Source: Caldilineaceae bacterium (GTDB lineage: Bacteria > Chloroflexota > Anaerolineae > Caldilineales > Caldilineaceae). From it: 11,805 nt of DNA. The position numbers were made by a program, and so were the translations under genes. The DNA lies in NCBI GenBank assembly GCA_026645575.1, contig JAPKMW010000176.1, positions 1 to 11,805 on the forward strand. The letters are read 5' to 3'. Of the stretch, positions 5,947 to 11,805 are shown piece after piece. Every line of letters begins with the position of its first letter. The stretch's first letter is position 1. The notes beneath the pieces are model-generated. The model was given only the letters and a program-made list of their open reading frames with translations. It searched no databases and was not told where the DNA came from.

Positions 5947-8900
5947 CTACACCTTCTGTAATTTCACCTTCGTGTCATAAAAGACAGCGGACCCACCCAC
6001 TAGATCGCTCAGACAGGTATTGGGGTTGTGGGTGTCGGTGCGCATGGCGGCGTTGGCATGAATGCCGGTCTTGCGGCGGGCATCGCCCACGATCACCTCG
6101 CCGTCGATCATCGTGTCGTTAGCGCCGTAGGCCCAGTGACCGTAGCCCAGGTTAAAGCCGATAATACCGGGGCGCAAGCCTTCCAATACCTCGACCTGAC
6201 CGTCCATGGGGATCTGGGTGCCATTGCCTAAGTCCCAGACGCCGGTGGGGTTGCTCTTGGAAGTGACACGCACGACATCGCCGCTTTTCAGGTTCATGCG
6301 CCGGGCGTCTACACTGTTCATAATCACCGAGTTCGTCGGTTCGACGGCGCGCAGCCAGTAGTTACCGGAGGTGCGACTCTTGGTCTGTGTAATCGTGCGG
6401 TAGGTGATCAGGTGGAGATCATAACCTTCCGCCGCGTCCTGCGCCGAGACTTCGTTGCCCAGCGCATCGCGACCGGGGGTAATATAGCGCGCCACCCCGC
6501 TAAAGTTAGCGCCGGTCATGCTGTCCTTGGTGTCGGCGGTCTTTTCACAGTAGAGGCTTAGGAACTTGCCATACTTATTGGCCAGTTGATCGCCGCTGAG
6601 AATCTTGCCATAGGGCTGGAAGCGCCCACCGCGGTTCAACACTGTCACCACACGCCGCCAAAGACTCTCATCATTGCCGATGGCCGCTTGCCAGGCGTCC
6701 ACATCAAAGACGCTCTTGGGCAGATGGCGGCGCGTCTGGAGGAAGAGTTCAACCTCTTCATCGCTGGCTTCTTCCACCGCGTCGGCCAGCTCCGGTTTTT
6801 CACCATAAGCGACATTGGCTGCTTGTTTGAGATAGAGGTCTTCAGCGCGTTGCCACGGTTTTCCTTCGCCAAAGCCATTGGGGCCAAAGCCGGGGAGTCC
6901 CATCTTTTCGGCAATTGCCAACAGGAAACTTTCCAGGCTGATCGGCTGCTCAATGCCAAAGACGGTGGCGGTCTCCGTCAGCGGGGCAATTACCGGCTGG
7001 CGGATAGGCGCGTTTTTGACAATCATATTCGGGTGGGATTTATGAAATTCCCAGCGCTCCAGATAGCTGAGATCCGGGATGATATAGTCGGCATAGAGCG
7101 AAGTTTCGCTGACCACAATGTCAATAGTGACAAAGAGCGGCAGTTTGGCCGGATCTTTCAGCACCTCAATGTTCGTATTGCCCGCCGGCAACGAGTAGAC
7201 CGGCGCGCCCATGTAGAGGAAGAGCGCCTTCATGGCATAGGGATAGGCGTCACCGATGGAAGGAACGATCTCCTGATAGATGTCGGTCGCCAGCGGATAC
7301 CAGGGCCGTTTGGCCGGGAAATCGGCAAAGATGGTGCTGGTTTCGTATTTGCTGGAGCGAATGATCGTGTGACCGAACTTGGCTAGGCTGCCATTGGTCA
7401 GTTTGGCAATCGGATAGGGTTGTCCCTCTTTGGCGCCATTCTGATCATAGGCTTTGGCCACCGCCATGCCACCGGCGTAGTCATAGTTGCCGATGAGCAG
7501 GTTCAGGTCATTCCACGCCTGCACATTGTAGTAGCCATTGGTATGCTGGCTAACGCCGCGATGGATGTCGGCGCAGGCTTTGCGACCGTGGCTGGTAAAC
7601 TCCTGGGCAATTGCATAGAGATCGGTGGCCTTGACATCGGCAATGGCGGCCCAATCTTCCACCGTCTGTTCATTGGCGCTGTCGGCCAGAACTTGGAGGC
7701 CGCTCTTGACCTTGATCTTGATCGCCTTGCCTTCTTTGTCAATGCCTGCGACCTCGCCATCCACCAGTAGGTCGCCGATTACAGCCGTTTTCTTGTCATT
7801 CGGATCAAAGGTGACTGGTTTGCCTGCTTGCAGCACGACAAAGGGATCGAGTTTCCATTGGCCGCTGCCATCGGCCTTGTCCAACTCCGTCGCTTCGACG
7901 CCAAGATCGGAGCCGCGCAGCAGTTTGCCCGGCTTGCCATCGCCGTCCACTTTGATCAACCAGGTGGCGTTGCAGAAATTCGGTTCGCCAGCGGCATCGG
8001 CGGCAGCTTTGTTGGCAATTTCCAAATAGCCTTTGTTATAGCGTTCGTTGCTGATAATAATTTGGATCAAAGCCAGGGCAATCGCGGCTTCGGTGCCGGG
8101 GAGGTTGGGCAACCATTTCCAGGCTTTGCTGCCGGTTTTGCCCAAGCGTGGGTCGATCACCACATAGCGCAAACGTCCTTCGGCCAGACCATCAGTCATC
8201 TTGGAGACGCGATAGGGCGGACCATAGCCCCCTTCAAAGACATTGTTGCCGACAAGGATGGCGAACTCGGTATTGGCGAGATCGCCCTGCCAGTAGAACT
8301 TTTCGCCGCCAGTCCATTTACCTTCGACAAATTGTTCGCTCATGGCCTTGCCGGTGAAGTAGAGCGACCCCTGACAGACAGTGGTGTGACCGTGGGCATT
8401 GACCGAACCAAAAGCGTCGCCGGCAAACCGCTTGAGGATTTCGCCACGGCCATCCTTGAGCCGTCCCCAGGCAAAGGTAAATTGATTGTTCTTTGGCCCC
8501 AAATCAGGGTGGTCGGGATCGATCAGCGTGTCGAGATGGGCGGCAAAGGTCTTTTTGAAGTCAGCCACCAGCCCCTTTTGTTTCTCCCGATCCTTCTCGG
8601 CCAGGATGCCTTCAACGGTTTTCGCCATCTCTTTGCCCACTTTGCTGTCACGCAGGGCGTAGATCTCGTTGAGGCCGGGTGTTGTGCTGCCGTCAGCAAA
8701 GGTCCCGCCGTTGACAATTTCCTCAATCGCCTGCTCAAAAGGGATGCTCTCCCACTTGTTTTCACCCCGTTTGCCCGTGCGCTTGAGGACTTTGCGCAGC
8801 CGGTAGGGATCATAGGCGCTTTGTAGACCGGCCTGGCCTTTGGGACAGATCCAGCCGTCAATGCCGCCGGTCTCCAGCGGCGAGGTTTCATAATCCAGAT

Positions 8901-9267
8901 AGGGCCAGAAGGTCGAAGGGCTAAAGGGGTTGCCGTCGATCTTGGCAATGACACCGTCGAGCAACTTGACCTTGATCGCACAGCCGGTGTTACATTGCAG
9001 GCACGAGGTATAGAGAATGTTATTCGGGTCGGCCAACGGATAAACACCCGCGTCGGCGGCGCTTTGAGCTTCCTGGCTTTGTACCCCGGCGGCGCTTAGT
9101 CCTTTGGCCAGCCCCGGCAGTTGCGTTGCTAATGCTACCGTACCACCAACGAGCGCCGATGTTTGGATAAAGGTGCGGCGGTTGAGGGTTAGCGTTTGCG
9201 CCGCTTCGGTTGCGCCATTGGCGGTTGGCAGCCCAGTTGATTCTAGTTGTTTTGCTGTCGTATTCAT
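5947..9267 (-). CDS. Tat-exported molybdopterin oxidoreductase catalytic subunit (TtrA/SrdA/ArrA-like)
   Basis: An 1106-residue DMSO-reductase-superfamily enzyme. A Tat signal (NRRTFIQ, Arg30-Arg31, then a hydrophobic stretch to about residue 60) predicts folded export. The proximal [4Fe-4S] site is C89xxC92xxxC96...C141 ([18 protein letters not shown]). Cys298 in [15 protein letters not shown] is the probable molybdenum ligand, preceded by WGRLKDGR at about 267-274. The C-terminal guanylate-binding domain is recognisable near [21 protein letters not shown]. The size is close to TtrA-type subunits (about 1000 residues) with added segments. Upstream genes give the order Fe-S, NrfD, catalytic, as in ttrBCA and srdBCA, while the arsenic genes downstream suggest an ArrA/ArxA-like role. 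I cannot decide between tetrathionate, selenate, arsenate/arsenite or a new substrate. The start has AGGGTGAT upstream. Confidence 0.93.
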   Translation of the reverse strand: MNTTAKQLESTGLPTANGATEAAQTLTLNRRTFIQTSALVGGTVALATQLPGLAKGLSAAGVQSQEAQSAADAGVYPLADPNNILYTSCLQCNTGCAIKVKLLDGVIAKIDGNPFSPSTFWPYLDYETSPLETGGIDGWICPKGQAGLQSAYDPYRLRKVLKRTGKRGENKWESIPFEQAIEEIVNGGTFADGSTTPGLNEIYALRDSKVGKEMAKTVEGILAEKDREKQKGLVADFKKTFAAHLDTLIDPDHPDLGPKNNQFTFAWGRLKDGRGEILKRFAGDAFGSVNAHGHTTVCQGSLYFTGKAMSEQFVEGKWTGGEKFYWQGDLANTEFAILVGNNVFEGGYGPPYRVSKMTDGLAEGRLRYVVIDPRLGKTGSKAWKWLPNLPGTEAAIALALIQIIISNERYNKGYLEIANKAAADAAGEPNFCNATWLIKVDGDGKPGKLLRGSDLGVEATELDKADGSGQWKLDPFVVLQAGKPVTFDPNDKKTAVIGDLLVDGEVAGIDKEGKAIKIKVKSGLQVLADSANEQTVEDWAAIADVKATDLYAIAQEFTSHGRKACADIHRGVSQHTNGYYNVQAWNDLNLLIGNYDYAGGMAVAKAYDQNGAKEGQPYPIAKLTNGSLAKFGHTIIRSSKYETSTIFADFPAKRPWYPLATDIYQEIVPSIGDAYPYAMKALFLYMGAPVYSLPAGNTNIEVLKDPAKLPLFVTIDIVVSETSLYADYIIPDLSYLERWEFHKSHPNMIVKNAPIRQPVIAPLTETATVFGIEQPISLESFLLAIAEKMGLPGFGPNGFGEGKPWQRAEDLYLKQAANVAYGEKPELADAVEEASDEEVELFLQTRRHLPKSVFDVDAWQAAIGNDESLWRRVVTVLNRGGRFQPYGKILSGDQLANKYGKFLSLYCEKTADTKDSMTGANFSGVARYITPGRDALGNEVSAQDAAEGYDLHLITYRTITQTKSRTSGNYWLRAVEPTNSVIMNSVDARRMNLKSGDVVRVTSKSNPTGVWDLGNGTQIPMDGQVEVLEGLRPGIIGFNLGYGHWAYGANDTMIDGEVIVGDARRKTGIHANAAMRTDTHNPNTCLSDLVGGSAVFYDTKVKLQKV

Positions 9268-9292
9268 AATCTATCACCCTTTTACTTACGCA

Positions 9293-10474
9293 CTACTTAC
9301 GCGTAGTGGTGGTTTTGGCTAACCCAAAGACCCAGTAGCCGAGTAGGACAATCATACCGCCCAGCCCAAGCGTCCCCAACCAGACCAACCACTCCATAAA
9401 GGATGGGAAGTAGGCAAAGGTAAGACCGGGGCCGGTAAAGGCGTGGGCCAGCCCTTCCAGCTCTTCCTGCGCCAGCGCTGGAATAACCAGATTGAGCTTG
9501 GTCGCCAGCCCCATGCTGGCAATCAACCCGCCGGCGATGGCGGTGAGCAACACGTTGCCGCGACCAAAGAAGAGCAGCAACGCTGGGACAACGATGCCTA
9601 GTCCCAAGTGCAAGCCCCAGAAGACCCACCAATAGGGACCGGCCAGAATGGTCTGCAAGGTTTGGCTTTTGGCCGGTACGGCAGCATAAAGGCCCGTGCT
9701 ATATTCAGCCCATTCCAACACAACCACAATGCCCAGAAAGATCAAAGCAACCGTACCCAACCGTTGGGCGATGCGCGGAGAAAGTTGATTGAAAATAAAG
9801 GCCGTGACCATGACCAGACCGATGCCAAAGAGGCCGGCTTCGGCCAGGAAGAGAATGGGGGTCAACCCCGATTCCCAGACTGCCCGCGCCCCGATCACGC
9901 CAAAGAGCGCACCTTCGGCGCCGGCAAAGAGGATGGCAAAGAGAAAGGCCAGGAAGGCCCAGCGCTGGACAAAGGCCGGGATTTGCCCCCGGATCGACGC
10001 AACGAGCCCGAGGAGGAGAATCAAGCCGTAAAGCACATAAAACCAGGACATCCACCCCATGATCGAAGTCCACGAGGTTTGTAGGAGCAATTTCCAGGCG
10101 CGCAATGGATGGCCCAGATCCAGCCAAACATTGGTCATCCCTACGGCAAAAGCGGCCAGCGCCACCAGGATGGCTAATCGCGCCACGGGGTAATATTCCT
10201 CCTGGCGCACCATAAGAACGACAGCGGCAAAGGCAAAGGCCCCGGCGGACGAGCCGATAAACGCAACATAGGCCGCAATCCACAGCCCCCACGGCACATA
10301 TGAACCGTAAGCCGCTGCGGCATGGCCCTGGTCAAACCGTAGTATCAAACCATAGACGCCGGCAACGCAACAGGCCAGCGCCACGATCCAAGCCAGGGGC
10401 TGCGCCCACCGTTGGCGTCGGATCGGTTCATCGGGCAACTCTTGCGCAAAGTGTGTTGAAGCGAGTGTAGTCAT
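9293..10474 (-). CDS. nrfD: NrfD/PsrC-family membrane quinone subunit
   Basis: A 393-residue polytopic membrane protein with about nine to ten hydrophobic segments. It carries the family-typical [19 protein letters not shown] near residues 56-74 and [18 protein letters not shown] near 114-131, with acidic and His residues at the predicted membrane face. NrfD/PsrC/TtrC subunits anchor the catalytic and Fe-S subunits and pass electrons to or from the quinone pool without haem. It has AAGGGG about 8 bases before the ATG. It ends 25 bp before the catalytic gene and starts 72 bp after the Fe-S gene, so the three form one operon. Subfamily assignment (TtrC, SrdC, PsrC or ArrC) is not possible by eye; the symbol is generic. 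Confidence 0.93.
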   Translation of the reverse strand: MTTLASTHFAQELPDEPIRRQRWAQPLAWIVALACCVAGVYGLILRFDQGHAAAAYGSYVPWGLWIAAYVAFIGSSAGAFAFAAVVLMVRQEEYYPVARLAILVALAAFAVGMTNVWLDLGHPLRAWKLLLQTSWTSIMGWMSWFYVLYGLILLLGLVASIRGQIPAFVQRWAFLAFLFAILFAGAEGALFGVIGARAVWESGLTPILFLAEAGLFGIGLVMVTAFIFNQLSPRIAQRLGTVALIFLGIVVVLEWAEYSTGLYAAVPAKSQTLQTILAGPYWWVFWGLHLGLGIVVPALLLFFGRGNVLLTAIAGGLIASMGLATKLNLVIPALAQEELEGLAHAFTGPGLTFAYFPSFMEWLVWLGTLGLGGMIVLLGYWVFGLAKTTTTRK

Positions 10475-10546
10475 CTTGGCACCCCTTTATGATGATCCGT
10501 CGCGGCGTTGTCCTTTCAGATGACAGCGGCCTTGACGGGTCGGTCC

Positions 10547-11272
10547 TTATACCAAATAGAAGACCTTGGGCTTGGTGCCAAGCTCTTCCTTTAACACCAC
10601 CACATTCGGCTGCGCGGCCATCTCGGCCACCAGGCTCTCTGGGTCGTTGAGATCGCCCATGTAGTTCGCCAGGCCGATACAGGTGGTGACACACATGGGC
10701 AGTTGCCCCTGTTCCAGCCGGTGAACACAGAAGTGACACTTGCGGACATTGCCGATGGGTGACTCTTCCGTACCCGGCTTGCGGCTGTGTGGCTCGCCAT
10801 ACTCAAAGTTGGGCAGCAGTTCATACACTTCTTGCTGCGGCGTTTCGGCGGTATAGGTATAGCCCACATCAAAGGTGCGCGCCGAGTAGGGACAGGCGGT
10901 AACACAGTAGCGACAGCCGATGCACTGCTCGTAATCAATCGCCACAATGCCATCGGGGCGCGCCCAGGTGGCATTGACCGGGCAGACCGGTACACAGGGC
11001 GGCTCTTCACACTGCATACAAGGTCGCGGCATAAAGCGCCGGGTGACATTCGGATAAGTGCCAATCTCCTGATCCAACACTGGACGATAGACCACACCGG
11101 GGGGCAGCTTGTTTTCCGCCACGCAACTGATCGTGCAAGCGTGACAGCCGACACAGCGCCGCAGGTCGATCACCATGCCCCAGCGCCGTTCGCTCTCTGG
11201 TTTTGCCAGCGCCCGCTGCATATCGTCCTGCATCCGCAACAAGATATTTTCTTTCGGTATCAATTCGGCCAT
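10547..11272 (-). CDS. Four-[4Fe-4S] ferredoxin subunit of the molybdoenzyme complex
   Basis: A 241-residue electron-transfer subunit of the NrfC/TtrB/DmsB type. Sixteen cysteines fall in four groups: C40/43/46/50 ([11 protein letters not shown]), C85/88/93/97 ([13 protein letters not shown]), C117/120/123/127 ([11 protein letters not shown]) and C179/182/194/198. These predict four [4Fe-4S] clusters that relay electrons between the catalytic subunit and the NrfD-type quinone subunit. The start at 11272 has GGAGGT 7 bases upstream. A longer frame from 11443 adds 57 residues with no family likeness. With this start there is no signal peptide, so the protein should cross the membrane together with the Tat-tagged catalytic subunit. 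It is the first gene of the operon. Confidence 0.93.
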   Translation of the reverse strand: MAELIPKENILLRMQDDMQRALAKPESERRWGMVIDLRRCVGCHACTISCVAENKLPPGVVYRPVLDQEIGTYPNVTRRFMPRPCMQCEEPPCVPVCPVNATWARPDGIVAIDYEQCIGCRYCVTACPYSARTFDVGYTYTAETPQQEVYELLPNFEYGEPHSRKPGTEESPIGNVRKCHFCVHRLEQGQLPMCVTTCIGLANYMGDLNDPESLVAEMAAQPNVVVLKEELGTKPKVFYLV

Positions 11273-11315
11273 TGGTTGACCTCCAATCTGTTTGAGACAA
11301 AGAAAAGCTGGCTCT

Positions 11316-11403
11316 AGTGTAGGGCATTCCTTCTCTCTCCGGTAGCAGGGAAAGCTTGAGGCGTTGTCCGGTAAAGCTTGACACAATGAGGAAAAGTGTA
11401 GGG
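11316..11403. promoter_or_regulatory. Direct repeats in the upstream region of the molybdoenzyme operon
   Basis: Two nested pairs of direct repeats occur upstream of the Fe-S gene. AAAGCTTGA is at 11351-11359 and 11373-11381, exactly 22 bp apart (about two helical turns). AGTGTAGGG is at 11316-11324 and 11395-11403. They could be regulator-binding sites. No convincing -35/-10 pair was found with good spacing, so the promoter itself is not placed. Confidence 0.35.
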
Positions 11404-11450
11404 AAATCCCTGACAAATGGACAATTGACGAGCCTTGCTGCATTCCCTAT

Positions 11451-11462
11451 ACTTACGTAAGT
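11451..11462. promoter_or_regulatory. Perfect 12-bp palindrome upstream of the molybdoenzyme operon
   Basis: ACTTACGTAAGT is a perfect palindrome, 179-190 bp upstream of the Fe-S subunit start and next to a TATAGG element on the minus strand. It may be an operator for a dimeric regulator. Only the symmetry is seen. Confidence 0.35.
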
Positions 11463-11519
11463 TTTTGTTAAACATATCAAGCCAATAACCGAGCTATAGA
11501 CATTCAGAAAAAGATCCGT

Positions 11520-11553
11520 GCTTGTAAGGGCAATCCCTTGCGGTTGCCCAAGC
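11520..11553. other. Intergenic stem-loop
   Basis: GGGCAA (11528-11533) pairs with TTGCCC (11544-11549) around a 10-base loop, extended by GCTT/AAGC after a bulge. No T-run follows on either strand, so it is not a convincing terminator. It lies in the gene-free stretch at the right edge; the rest of 11444-11600 shows nothing else I can support. Confidence 0.35.
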
Positions 11554-11603
11554 CCGAAACATTATCTGAACATCTATAGTTCTTGTCATGAAACAATTCT
11601 GCC

Positions 11604-11695
11604 ACCGCGAAGGTCGCGAAGAGCGCAAAGCTTCGCTAAGATTTCTCTCTGGTTTTCCTTTGCGATTCCTTTGCGCTCTTCGCGACCTTCGCGGT
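11604..11695. repeat. Hairpin repeat, copy 3 (27-bp arms, long loop)
   Basis: Arms 11604-11630 and 11669-11695 are perfect reverse complements over 27 bp. The arm reads as units CCGCGAAGG, TCGCGAAGA, GCGCAAAGC, and the 38-base loop continues with a fourth unit, TTCGCTAAG. The loop start matches copy 1. Near its end the loop also holds a partial extra repeat unit (CCTTTGCGATT). Confidence 0.94.
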
Positions 11696-11745
11696 AGAAA
11701 AACGCGTTTTGCAATAGAAACTGACAAACCAGAATCAAAAACTTT

Positions 11746-11805
11746 CTACCGCCAAGGGTGCGAAGAGCGCAAAGCAGAACAAAGAAAGATCCTTTGCGCT
11801 CTTCG
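11746..11805. repeat. Hairpin repeat, copy 4, cut by the window edge
   Basis: The left arm 11746-11774 is complete, the loop is 11775-11791, and the first 14 bases of the right arm (from 11792) reach the edge and match perfectly. The arm units are CCGCCAAGG, GTGCGAAGA, GCGCAAAGC, the same as copy 2. It lies only 50 bp from copy 3. Confidence 0.9.

Noticed and set aside
6586..7386. Plus-strand open frame of 266 residues
   Set aside because: Antisense to the same catalytic gene. Such long shadow frames are expected in GC-biased coding sequence.
7828..8826. Plus-strand open frame of 332 residues
   Set aside because: It lies entirely opposite the molybdoenzyme catalytic gene, whose cofactor and cluster motifs are intact. 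The product shows no recognisable family and no good ribosome binding site.
11273..11443. 57-residue N-terminal extension of the Fe-S subunit from 11443
   Set aside because: No Tat signal or family likeness is present, and the internal ATG at 11272 has a strong GGAGGT site at the right distance.
11494..11727. Small minus-strand open frame of 77 residues
   Set aside because: It reads through hairpin copy 3 and owes its arginine- and serine-rich product to the repeat; not a gene.
11604..11805. Possible CRISPR array at the right edge
   Set aside because: The units are large palindromes with differing loops and a 50-bp gap, not identical direct repeats with regular unique spacers, and no cas gene is visible.

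Overview
The window reads as one strand of an accessory region. Every convincing gene lies on the minus strand, so transcription runs from the right edge (about 11.3 kb) to the left edge. Base composition is moderately GC-rich. Gene content (a B-C-A ordered Tat-exported molybdoenzyme, an ACR3 arsenite pump, a small CxxC thioredoxin-like protein) and the many short palindromic intergenic repeats fit a filamentous or anaerobic member of the Chloroflexota best. That assignment is an inference from style; there is no marker gene in the window.

Right half, in transcription order: a four-cluster ferredoxin subunit (11272-10547), an NrfD/PsrC-type membrane quinone subunit (10474-9293), and a 1106-residue Tat-exported molybdopterin oxidoreductase (9267-5947). 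These are followed by a membrane-anchored monohaem cytochrome c (5805-5437), an FmdE-like protein with a C-terminal zinc ribbon (5256-4627) and an unusual 421-residue polyferredoxin with a zinc-ribbon tail (4474-3209). The first three form a complete respiratory module of the complex iron-sulfur molybdoenzyme type, in the gene order known from tetrathionate reductase (ttrBCA) and selenate reductase (srdBCA). The substrate cannot be fixed from sequence alone.

Left half: a clear sigma70-type promoter with a 16-bp-spaced direct repeat (about 3099-3151) drives an ArsP/DUF318 permease (3040-1571). It is followed by an ArsR-family repressor (1494-1099), a 79-residue thioredoxin-like protein (962-723) and an ACR3 arsenite efflux pump (698 to beyond the left edge). 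This is a metalloid-resistance cluster with two efflux systems. Its position directly downstream of the molybdoenzyme operon makes an arsenic substrate (arsenate or arsenite) a serious candidate for the enzyme.

Four copies of one long hairpin repeat family sit in the gaps (4533-4607, 5864-5930, 11604-11695, 11746 to the edge). Their arms are built from 9-bp units of the form NNGCNAAGR. The two arms of a copy change together while copies differ from each other. Two copies share a loop in opposite orientation, and two others share a different loop. This is the least ordinary non-coding structure in the window. The 360 bp at the right edge upstream of the ferredoxin gene hold no supportable gene, only two of these repeats and small palindromes.
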